Source of the DNA: Hansfordia pulvinata
Taxonomy: Eukaryota; Ascomycota; Sordariomycetes; Xylariales
DNA length: 64,000 nucleotides
Direction: 5' to 3'
Assembly: GCA_006538405.1 (NCBI GenBank)
Contig: BJKQ01000007.1
Location: 1,798,001-1,862,000, forward strand
The notes below the pieces were generated by a model. It worked only from the letters and a program-made list of their open reading frames with translations. It was not told the DNA's origin and made no database searches. Below, piece after piece: positions 1-10,007 of this stretch. Each line of letters begins with the position of its first letter. Positions within the stretch are counted from its first letter, which is position 1. The position numbers and the translations under genes were made by a program.

Positions 1-861
1 CCTAATCCGGGTCTGCTGCATAGGTAGGTATGGATGTCGCATGTGCCAGTCAGTCCCTGGCAAGCGCGACCCCAAATTAGATCCATCTCCAGTACAGCTG
101 GGGGGCACTGAGGACACGGGGGGGGACCCCGAGTCAGGCATCCAATACTACCTCCTAAAGGTACCTTACCTAGCGGAGTAATGGATTGGTCCAGCGGTTC
201 TGGTACATGTAGGGTGTGCGGTACCTGAGCTGGATGCATCAATCCATCCATGCTGCAGCTGGAGCTGGCTGGGCGATCCATCCCGCACCGGCCTCCTGCA
301 TCGCTGTCAAGATCACGGCGGCTGGCTCGGCCCCCCCATCTTGCCTCTTCGCCACGCCGTCGAGCTTTGCTGGGTGCAAGCCGTCCTCCTCCCTCATCGC
401 ATTTCCCTATCGCGCCGTTTTCCAGCAGGGTCTGGACTCTCTGTTCTGTGTTTTCTCCATTTGCATGTGTTTAGCATCCATCCCGCTGGTCCGACTGCGA
501 CTGCGACTGCGCCTCGTTCCGGTCCCTGCATTTGCATCCGCATCATCTCCGTCTTCCTAAAGCCACGATTGCACGCCTCGACATACGCCCAGCTCGTTTC
601 CTGGGAATGCCCTCCATCGCCGACCCGAGATATAATCTGTCTTGTTTGACGTTCATCTTCACCTGCTGCGCCGCCCGATGCAGCGCTGTTACCACCTCAT
701 AAGACGCACCTCGACCACGAACTGCGGGCGAATGGACCTATCTCTTAACCACGCCCGACTCACTTCCGTCCTCCCGGCGCTCTCGGTCGCGTGAGAGCAT
801 CGGCGCTTCCACCCGACGCCTCTCTCATCCCGCTTGCGGACCGAGACTCTTGCCTGGCGAC
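1..861. other. Non-coding stretch, upstream region of the first gene
   Basis: No convincing gene is seen. Short open frames here overlap each other in several frames and carry low-complexity Ser/Pro/Arg text, as expected by chance in GC-rich DNA. The stretch contains TACCTA/GGTACC-type short motifs near 160-230 and becomes C/T-rich towards 862, consistent with the promoter and 5' leader of the transporter gene that follows. Confidence 0.5.
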
Positions 862-2387
862 ATGGCCGCCGTTCCGCCCCCCGCCCCGCCGCTCCAGCAG
901 CAGCTCGACCCCTCTCTCCTCCACGATGACATGCACGCGCCGCGTCGCCGCCTATCCGAGCCCGTCTCCCCGACAGACATCAGCACATCCTTGGACCCCG
1001 TCGTGCCCATGCCCATGGCCGAGGCCAAGAGTCTCTCCGGCTCCACTCTGTCGCGGCCCGGCCCATGGGGCATGCCCAGGAGGACCATAGGCATCCTGCT
1101 TCTGATGGTCACTGTCTTCCTCTGGACAGTGTCCAACTTTCTCGCCAGTGTAAGCTCCCCTGCCCGTTCACGTGGCTCCCTATTCATGTAAAGCTGACCT
1201 TTTTCACAGTACATATTCTCCAGCACAGTCTACAACAAACCCTTCTTCCTCGTCTACGTCAACACCTCTTTTTTCACCATCCTCCTCGTCCCAGTCTCGG
1301 TCAAACACATCCGCAAAAATGGCGGCTTTGGCAATTTCGCCCACACAAAAGAGATCTTCTTGAAGGCATGGAGGGAAGAGCCCGGCGCTGCGTGGCAAAA
1401 GCTAGGGGATGCCGATGAGGACGGAGACGCCGCAGCTTCGGAAGGGCTACTGGTCGACGATGAAGGCAGCTTCGAGGCTCATGACCTGCCCAAGCCCACC
1501 GAAAGACTCACCTTGCGACAAACATTCCGGCTGAGCCTGGAGTTCTGCATGCTGTGGTTCTTGGCCAATTACCTCGCCTCAGCCTGTCTTGAATACACCG
1601 CCGTCGGCAGCGCCACTATCCTCGGTGCCACCAGCAGTGTATGGACCTTGATATTCTGCGCCATCCTCAAGATCGACCCCTTCACCATCCGCAAGCTCGT
1701 TGGTGTTCTTGCCTCGCTTGCTGGCATCATCATGATCTCCATGGTGGATCTTTCTGGCGAGAGCAACGACGAGGATCGCGGCAACTTCCCCCACAAGAGT
1801 CAGAAGCAGATTGCCATTGGTGACACGATGGCCTTGGTTGGTGCGCTAGTCTATGGCGTCTATGTCGTTGTTATGAAACAGCGTATCGGGAATGAAGAGA
1901 GAGTCAACATGCAACTGTTCTTCGGCTTGGTCGGTGCCCTTAATATGGTTGTTCTCATCCCGCTCTTTCCCATCCTGCACTGGACGGGCATTGAAACTGT
2001 AAGAATTCCGCTCAACAACTTGAGCCACGTCAATCAGAGTTGTTGGTACTAACACACCTCTAGTTCGAGATGCCCCCATCTGGCCGGATTTGGTTCATGA
2101 TCATCATGAACTCGTTCACGTCATTCATCGCCGACATGTCATGGGCCTACGCGATGCTCTTCACCACGCCTCTTGTGGTGACAGTCGGCGTGTCTCTCTC
2201 GATCCCTCTCTCTCTGATTGGTGAGATGATTCAGTATGCCCAGTATTCCAGCTTCATATACTGGGTGGGCGCCTTGATTGTCCTCATGTCATTTGTGTTC
2301 GTCAACAATGAGAGTCAGGAAGAGGAGACAGACTGCCCAGGCGGCAGCAATCCCGGTTTAAACAGTACACAACTACCTGAACCTTGA
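862..2387 (+). CDS. DMT/EamA-type membrane transporter (SLC35F / yeast YML018C-THI74-like), 3 exons
   Basis: The product is a multi-pass membrane protein of the drug/metabolite transporter superfamily. Exons are 862-1149, 1210-1998 and 2064-2387; introns 1150-1209 (GTAAGC..CACAG) and 1999-2063 (GTAAGA..CTCTAG, branch-like ACTAAC just before it) are both phase 0. This gives about 466 residues, usual for this family. The N-terminal ~75 residues are Pro/Ser-rich and hydrophilic; hydrophobic helices start at GILLLMVTVFLW. A charged loop (WREEPGAAW through LPKPTERLTLR) separates the first helices from the paired EamA-like repeats, as in fungal vacuolar YML018C-type proteins. The motif LEYTAVGSATIL and the later TTPLVVTVGVSL match the repeat pattern. 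The ATG at 862 was chosen as the first ATG in frame. The substrate cannot be told from sequence; yeast relatives are tied to the vacuole or thiamine response only by family. The 3' end faces the next gene 272 bases away. Confidence 0.85.
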
Positions 2388-2659
2388 TGGGGAAGCGGGC
2401 ATTGAGGTCCGAGAACCTCGGCACTTACGCATTATATTACTTTATGCATATACTGAAGATACAACATTGAGACAACCATACCGCATCTTCAGGGTGTATC
2501 GTCGCACTCTACCACACCGGGTAGTCGGTCCAGGCACGGTGACACGATCGCCTTTTCCCGACGTCCTCCCATATCGTTGACGTCGGATCCAATCCATTTT
2601 AGGGCTGTTGCATTCGATTATTTGTTTGAACTGCCAGATGTCAACAACGCCTTGCCATG

Positions 2660-4338
2660 TCAGTAGCCAAACCTCCCCCTCATCAAGGAGTGAAGCGACT
2701 CTGTCCTCCGGGGATATCTCGTGGCGACTCGTGGGGCCCTGAGATTGAGAGCTTTAGCCAAGATGGCCTTGCAGAGCCTGTGGACGTCGTAGTCACGGCT
2801 TGGGTGGAACCAATCCTCGTTGAAGGCGCTTGACTCGGGTTGCAGATCGGCAGCGGTGTAGTTGCGGTCCGGGTCATCGAGTCTAGCGAAAGGCTTGTTG
2901 GCGCGGACGTAGTCCTCTCCAAAGCGCTCATTGTAGAGGTTGAGGATGACATCAACGTCTTCGAGGATGAAGTCTTGCGGGTCCGCGCCGCTGCGGTACA
3001 GGAAGGCGACGGTCGCCAGCGACCGATGCTGGGTCGGGGCCACCTCGTGGCCTGCCACGCGGCTCGCGTGGATCGCCTGCCAGTATAGCAGCCCTGGGTC
3101 TCGCGGCCGACGGCCGGGCTCCCGCTGCAGTATCTGGCGCCAGATCGCAGTAGACTGCTTCAGCACCTTCTTGCTGTCTACCAGGCCGCCCTCTTCGGGT
3201 TCTCCCATCTTCCTCGGGGCACCGCAGCTTTTCGGGATCTGGGGGTAGATGACGGGGTCTTCAGGCGGCGGCGGCGGCGGCGCTCTCGCCCACTTGTCGT
3301 CGCTCAGGGCGCTGGCCAGGCCCTGCACCAGAACGGCCGCGGCGTCGGGACAGCCCGAGCGGTCCACGGGGCACTTGCAGCGCCGGGGGCAGAAACACCT
3401 GTGCGAGGTTCGGTCGCGGCACTGGCTCCGGCCGCCCGTCCCGGCGACAGACGGCCCTCCGCAGTCGCAGCGCGGCCCGCCCCGCCTGCGAGGCCCTTTC
3501 GGATCGCAGTCCAGGTGCGGCATCCCCTCGAAGCGGCACCCTGCGGGCGCGGCGGCGGCGTTGGAGGTCTCGTCAGATTCATCGTCGTCGTCACCGCCGG
3601 CCTCGTCGCCCTCGACTCCAGCAGGCGGCTCCGCACCCGCCGCTGTCCACCGGGTGTCGTATGGCCCCTGCGAGAAGCGTACGTCGACGCGTGCTTTGCA
3701 TTCCCGCAGCAGCAGCCGCACCGCTCTGGGGTCCAAGGCCGCGATGGCCTCGAACAGCGGCGGCTGGCGTCGCCACCCTGTGCCGTCTGCCGGTAGGTCG
3801 GGCGTCGCGCCGCCGCCGCCGTCGCCGTCGCCGCGTCCAGTCACTGTTGGTTGCCGGTACATGTAGTTGAGGTCCACGCCGCGGCGGCGGCTTTCGTGGT
3901 AGTGCTCGTGCGCCGCCGCGATGCGCCTCACGATGTCCGGCCGGCGGCCCGTCCAAATCGCGTGCGTGAGTAGAGGGGTCTTGTCGTTGCTGTTGTCGTC
4001 GCCGCCGCCCCCGCCGCGGGGTCCCTCCGCTGCTCCCTGTCGTCGCGGGTCACGGCCGCGGCGTACAGTCTTCCCCTGTGGTCTACGCCCAGCGAAGACG
4101 CCTCGGCCTCCTCGATGATGTCCTCGTTGTGCACGGCCTGGCGCCTGTTGAGGCGCTCCAGCGCGGTGGTGGCTGCTCCGGCAGGGGCCGGGGCCGGGGC
4201 TCTGCTCCGGCGCTTCCGGGGCTCGTTGCCGTACCGGAGTGCGTCTCGGGTGATTTCGCCGTCGGGGCCGACGAGGCCGGCGACCCGCAGGAGTTCGCGG
4301 TCGGCGCAGCCTCGCTTTCTCTTCCCAAGGGAGGCCAT
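2660..4338 (-). CDS. Ankyrin-repeat-like protein with a Cys-rich insert, unrecognised function
   Basis: Two frames join into one protein. Exon 1 (4087-4338) starts MASLGKRKRGCADRELL, with a basic, possibly nuclear start. Exon 2 is 2660-4036. A 50-base intron at 4037-4086 (GTAGAC..GACAG on the minus strand, phase 0) keeps the frame and gives about 542 residues. A single lost base near the GGG/CCCC runs around 4019-4026 would join the frames equally well, so the junction is not certain. After a Gly/Asp-rich linker there are two ankyrin-like units: TPLLTHAIWTGRRPDIVRRI, and PPLFEAIAALDPRAVRLLL followed by KARVDVR. A Cys/Arg-rich stretch (CRFEGMPHLDCD to CKCPVDRSGCPD, about 14 Cys) could bind metal. 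The C-terminal ~200 residues (LYWQAIHASRVAGH, FILEDVDVILNLYNERFG) look like a conserved fungal region. No catalytic motif is visible. Confidence 0.65.
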
Positions 4339-5204
4339 ACTCGTGTCTTCGAAAGGAAAAATCCAGATAGCGAACGGGTTGAGATAGGGGGATGGGGGGT
4401 GTCTGGGTAGTTTTTCTGTCCGGTCTCATAGGATCGTCTCAGACGAGCCGGGGGGTTTTTCTCTTCTATGAGGTTGTCTCCTCGGTTTCCCTCGATCCTC
4501 TCCTCTCATTCCCAGCAACACATCGTCTTCTTTGTAGACATATATATAGATGTTTCCTCATGTCTTCCAACCCAACGCCCTCTTCTTTGAGCCTGTTCCG
4601 CCTGCCCTGTCGGCCCCCCCCCCTGTTTTCTTTGACCACACCCGAAGCCCGGCGTGATCCGACGAGAGCTTGTTGCTCTGTTGCTGCCGGGTGCCTCAAC
4701 CGCGTGGGGGCGGGCGGGCGGGCGGGCGAGCGGGCAGGTGAGTTCCCATGATCGCACGCGCTGCTCCTTTGAGGGGGACAGCCGCTGTTGTTCTCCCTGG
4801 CGGATGGCAGACAATGGTCATTCTCCTCTCTCTTTGTGGGCTTCTTCCCGGGACCAATGCCATGTTGACAAACGCGCCCGAGATTCTTTGTCTACCTACA
4901 TACCTACCCGATTATAGCAAAAGGGAGGTGGTCCCGGATATAGTGCCCACGTGAGAGGGACAAAGAGAGTGGAAGCCGACCCAACCTTCCGGGCTTTATC
5001 CCTGCCCACCAGAGAACACAAGACAAACGAGCTTGTTCGCTCCGCAGCGCGCGCGCGCGGGTGCTTCGGATAATGCCCATTCATGAGCCGGTCCCTTGTG
5101 TAGAAAGCAGGGCGGAAGAGCAAAGCAGGCCGTGTGAAAAGGGGGGAGACTGGCTGGAGAGGATACCTATCCGTGGGCGTGGGAAGAGGAAAGTGGCATT
5201 GGTG

Positions 5205-5235
<31 letters not shown>

Positions 5236-7894
5236 CTGGGGCTATCTGAGAACGAGAGCGGAAGGTTGCCGGGGTTTCCCCTTCTTCCGTCTTCCTTTCG
5301 GGGCTTTGTGGCTGGCACCGAGCTGTCGGGCCTGCCAAGCTCGAGGGGGAAGGGGGGACCGGGACTGGGACTGGGGTTACGGTTCGTCGCGGAAAGGAGG
5401 TAGGGGGACCGGTGTCGTCCCACCTGTTCGTGCGCTTTGTAAGCGCATGAACCGCGCAAAGGGAGAAAGAGGCGGCTGCCGGCAGGACTGGAGATCTGAT
5501 GACCGCGGGTTTCGTCTTTGGGGCCCGAAACACGTACGCGTGCGTACTCGCCTCGTCCCGATTGGCTTTTCCCGGTGGCAGGCGGCAGGCGGCGGGTTCG
5601 GCAGCCGCGCGCGTGGGTAATGACCACACGCACGGAGTTTGCCTCCCGAATTGAACCATCGGTGATGCGGGCCCGATCTACATGTAGGGCTTCCGAGTGG
5701 CTGATTCTGCTCGGGCTCTCTGGGCTATCTGGTGGACGTGGTGAGGACAAGATACTCGCCCTATCGGCTGGCGGTGCGCGGCTTGTGGCATTCCATTCTG
5801 CCGGTTATTGATGGCGTTGTCCCGTCTTTTATTCTTCTTCCCCTTTCTCCCTCCCGTTCGTTTCTTCTTTGCACTGTACGTACGTATCTACCTTATGTAC
5901 CAGGCAGGTGAGAACTACGTAGGTAACGTCCGGGTACATGTATGTCATGAGTTATGGATGGCGCATGTAAATACCATCACAGTTAATGTGGCAAAGGCCA
6001 GTCAGGTGATGGTCCTTCAAGCTACTTACAAATGTACTCGGCGCCTGAGATACCTATACCTACCTACCCATGGACTTGAGCTTCATGGTACCAAGAATTG
6101 GAATACCTATCATGCCCGAGGTTGGGTACCTGGTAGGTATTTCCTGCCTTTTGGAACCTACCTCCCTACCTCCCTCCCTCACTGTTCAATCCATGCCATT
6201 ATCCGTGTATGACGAGTAGGTACCTTCGACATCAGAATGCCAGCCAAAGCCGCCCACAACGCCTTTCAGGGATGGGTTTACTACGTGTGCGCCCAGCACC
6301 AAGAGATGAATCCGAGTACTCGGACTTGTTTGGCAGAGCCGGGCAGTGGGCGTGTTCTAGAACCCTGGGTGCCTGGCCAGACTGCCACGTTATGAGTACC
6401 TGTTCTTCGCTTCCATCCCCACTAACATGGTCGGGGTTAGAATCCAGGATTAGCGGGAAGGCGATCGGCGGGGGCGACGTCAAGGGCGGGCCCTATTCGT
6501 CCAGGTGCCCACGGTGCCACAGGCGCCTCAAGACCCCTGAGTGCCCCCGGCGACACGAGTGCAGGGGCGCGAGGGGTGCTGTGGTGTGCGCGTGTGCCTA
6601 TCATTTTCCTGTTTACTCCGTACGCCCGCCAACTGCAGCTTGACGCATGCGCGGGGCTCATGCGGGGCAGCCACTCATGTCCAGCCGGCCAGTGCTGAAT
6701 CCGACACGCAAATATGGGAATTTTGGATGGGGGATTTATGGGTTGTCGACGAGTCGGTGGCGCCGGATGGGCTGGAGCTTAACCTCCGGGTCGCATTTCC
6801 TTTTTTTTCCCACCACCTCCGACCTCACGAGTACTGACGAGACGTCTCATAGGCGCGGGGCTTTCTGTAGCCACACCACAATGTGCCCCGGCTTGAGCAC
6901 CGACGCCGGAGAGTGATTTGAGGTATTTGACGATGGGTCGACGAGACATAAAGATGTGTACGAGTGAACACGGCATTGTGCCCGACACGTGCCATCAGTA
7001 CCTATTGAACAGAAGACGGCTGAGAGCCCTGGTTAGGTACATTAATTACCTTTACTAAGTAGTTACCCAGGGTCGGTCACTCCTCGCGTGTACGCAGAGG
7101 AAACAGCCACCGGCGTGTCTTGCCGAACTTCCTTTTCCGGGTGGGACGCAAAACCGAACTTGGCAATGATTATAGTGATGATGATCAAAAGGCAGTCACG
7201 GCCCGAGTTTATTCGCCCGCCCCATTACACATGCGCATGTACTCGTACCGCACCTCGACCTTCCATCACGCCCGCCGTCTTCAAAGTTTGCTTCTTCTCT
7301 CCACTGCCTTCACCCACAACCGACCGACCGCTACTGCTCTCTACCTCGCCCATCTCCATCCTCACATCTCGCCGAGTCAGCAGCAACAGCAACAGCAGCA
7401 GCCGTCGCCACCGCGTCATGCCCTCCATGCCCGACGCCTGCGAGCCCGTTGTCCATCTCCCCCGCGGTAGTCGCTATCAGGCGGAGCCACTCCCGTCCTT
7501 GCTCCAGTCATCGTAAGGTACACGCAACACCGAATTCGGGGCAGGCACATACACGAAGCCTGCATCCCCAAGCGTGTCGGCCCATCCCACCTTCTCTCGC
7601 CATCTCTCTCCCGCCCTTCGATAGCGGCCTCCAAATCTACAAACGCCTACCGCTCGATCTCGGACCTTGTGCTCTCTCGGAACATCTTCATTGCTGGTTA
7701 GCACTTAACCCGATTGCTCGACTGTCCACCTGCTCGACCTTCGATTCTCCTCAACCGACTCTCCTTGGCCCCTCGATCAACGCCATCCACCCCCTCGCAT
7801 CCTACAAGCTCGTCACGCCGCCCTGCCCAGCCTAGTACCTTGCGCACAAGATGTCCCTGTTTCTGCCCTCGCCTTCATCAGTATTATCTTGACC
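4339..7894. other. 3.5 kb non-coding gap
   Basis: No gene is supported. A 284-codon minus-strand frame (4896-5750) runs through a poly-T tract as poly-Lys and has no domain-like text. The gap holds a 29-base T run (5205-5233), several TACCTACC/TACGTA-type motifs (4900-4915, 5878-5930, 6045-6070, 6120-6180), and from about 7250 a C/T- and CAG-rich leader that leads into the heme-oxygenase-like gene. Confidence 0.5.
5205..5233. repeat. Poly-T run (29 T)
   Basis: An uninterrupted run of 29 T is read directly. Exact length is unreliable in most sequencing data. It lies in a gap without genes. Confidence 0.9.
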
Positions 7895-9367
7895 ATGAAT
7901 CCTCCCGCAGAGGCCCCCTCAACCCCGCCCCCACCACACGAAGCCGCCACCATGCCGTCCCGCATAGACAATAACGAGAATGGCACCGATTGCCCTTTCC
8001 GCCCTCTGAAGCAGCCACAACCCCCGCTGGGCGATGCCATCAATCGGGCCACCCGCTCTGTCCACGCCCGTCTCAACAAGCTCATCATTCAACGCCTGCC
8101 TCTCGCGCTGCCCCCGGCCACCTCTAACGCATCCAATTACGTCGAGGGCCTGCTGCGTGTTGCCCCTGTCTACATGGCTTTTGAGTCCATGTGGCGCGAC
8201 ATCATCCACCAACAAGATAGTTCCGACGAGAGCGAGGAGCGCCCCTGCCCAGAAAAGTCGCAAAACCACCACGATGATGACGACACCACTCCCCACTGCC
8301 ACCGCCGCCAATCCAGCACACCCCAAACCGCCGCCACTGTATCACCACGCGTCCGCGCTCTACTGGCTCGCCTGCACATGCCGGCCCTTGAGCGGGAATC
8401 CGCCCTCCGCGCCGACCTGGCCGCCTTGACAGGATGGTCTGCGCGCACGCTTGACGCGCATCTCGAGGAGGTGTTGGAGGCTGCAGCCGACGACTGCAAA
8501 GAAGAAGATGGCGCTGAAGGAGACAAGACCGAAAAGGGTGTATCGGTAGCAACGGCAGATGTAGAGGAGCATCAGGCCCCAGACGGCATTGCGCCAGGCA
8601 GGGGGCTACAGCTTCTTTCCCGCACCCGAGCGGCCATCGCCCAGCGTCCCCACGTCTTGCTGGCCTACGCTTGGGTCCTCTACATGGCGCTGTTCTCGGG
8701 TGGTCGCTTTATTCGAGCGTCGCTCCAGCGCACCGACCTCCGTTTTTGGAAACCCCCTTGCGACACCGGCGATTCCGCGGGGGCCAACCATTGTCATGGC
8801 GTCGGCAACCAGGAAAACAGAGCCAATGATGAGGACTACCCGCTTCGTTTCTTCCGTTTCGATTACCAGGGAGACGGAGATGCGGAGGAAGCCGCCATGA
8901 CAACGCGCGAGGCTGGAGAGGACGCCCTCAAGCGGGCGTTTAAGGCACGCCTTGCTGAGACGGAAACTCTCTTGAGCCCGACCGAGCGCGACGATGTTGT
9001 GCGCGAAGCGTGCGCCATCTTTGATCTTATGGTCCTCCTTGTCGATGAGCTTGACGACGTCTGCGCCGGCCATGGCGCCGGTGGGAGGGCAGGCCAAGAT
9101 GATGAAGAGTCGGATGAGGAGACGATGCCCCCGCAGTCCAACTTCTCAGTCTGCGTAGTCGCGACAGCGTCGTCGTGGAGAGAGAGAGGCGCGACAAGGC
9201 CGCTCGCGTCAAGACTGGCAGTACCAGTAATCCGCGCGACTGCAAGAAACCCGCACCGTCAGGCGACAAGCCCAGACCCAGCCCTGCGCACGGCGGCGGT
9301 GTGCACTTTTGCTGAGGCTCAAAGATGCTGGAGTTATTGTTTTGGTTATGGCGTTGGGCCCGCATGA
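7895..9367 (+). CDS. Heme-oxygenase-like protein
   Basis: This single open frame of about 490 residues begins at the ATG at 7895. Residues ~46-110 (LGDAINRATRSVHARLNKL, then VAPVYMAFESMWRDI) resemble the first helices of the heme oxygenase fold, with His57 in the place of the heme-ligating histidine. YAWVLYMALFSGGRFIRASL (around residues 248-267) resembles the distal-helix glycine pattern of the family. RFFRFDYQGD and DDVVREACAIFDLMVLLVDEL complete the helical domain. It differs from a compact heme oxygenase by a long acidic/His-rich insert after WRDI (SSDESEERPCPEKSQNHHDDDD) and a low-complexity tail. The tail after about residue 400 has poor family character, so a late intron or a lost base cannot be excluded. 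If active it would open heme to biliverdin, iron and CO; activity is not shown by the sequence. It is convergent with EBP2, 640 bases away. Confidence 0.7.
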   Translation: MNPPAEAPSTPPPPHEAATMPSRIDNNENGTDCPFRPLKQPQPPLGDAINRATRSVHARLNKLIIQRLPLALPPATSNASNYVEGLLRVAPVYMAFESMWRDIIHQQDSSDESEERPCPEKSQNHHDDDDTTPHCHRRQSSTPQTAATVSPRVRALLARLHMPALERESALRADLAALTGWSARTLDAHLEEVLEAAADDCKEEDGAEGDKTEKGVSVATADVEEHQAPDGIAPGRGLQLLSRTRAAIAQRPHVLLAYAWVLYMALFSGGRFIRASLQRTDLRFWKPPCDTGDSAGANHCHGVGNQENRANDEDYPLRFFRFDYQGDGDAEEAAMTTREAGEDALKRAFKARLAETETLLSPTERDDVVREACAIFDLMVLLVDELDDVCAGHGAGGRAGQDDEESDEETMPPQSNFSVCVVATASSWRERGATRPLASRLAVPVIRATARNPHRQATSPDPALRTAAVCTFAEAQRCWSYCFGYGVGPA

Positions 9368-10007
9368 ACAGTTTTCTTTCTACTGGCGTTCTGGGGCATA
9401 GATGGTTGTGGAGTGGGCAGGCGGGCAAATGCATGATGACAAACATTGTCTATCGCAACACCACTTATTTGATCTGGAATGATACCCTGCGGCGAGTATA
9501 GGCTCTGCATGACGACGGCGGCAGTGTCCCGGCGAGGTACTGGACAAGAGATTGCAGTGGAGAAACAGAAACCTAGACGACTGCCATGCATACTCGCGAC
9601 GAAGAAATGGGAGTTCTCATATTGAATATAGATACACCGGGCTGGCCTCCTGACAGGCGTTTTGAGAGCGCGCAATCGACAAATACTTACGATGACCTCT
9701 TCCCCATGACGAAGATTCCGGAAGCCACTCCTCACCGTGACTTGATCGAGCTTTGAAGGGTAGGCATTGGGCCAGTAGAGCGGAGCGGAAGATCAGGACT
9801 CGGCAGCCATCTCGATGGGGGGTTGGGTTGCAAGACATGCCCACCGTAAGGACGGAGATGAACGTGATATCAATCGTGAGGTATCGAGAAAGTAGCATTG
9901 CCAGGGTTTCTACAAAAAGTACAGCTGCGCCGCTCCCACTTTCGTTTTTCTTCCTTCTTGTCATTATTCCTCTTCCCAACCGCGACCGTCAAGAGACCAT
10001 CAAACTC
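9368..10007. other. Intergenic region between two convergent genes
   Basis: This 640-base gap holds the 3' flanks of the heme-oxygenase-like gene and of EBP2. I see no gene in it. Confidence 0.5.

Noticed and set aside
4896..5750. 284-codon minus-strand open frame
   Set aside because: It reads through the poly-T tract as poly-Lys, has no domain-like sequence, and overlaps other long frames; chance frame in GC-rich DNA.
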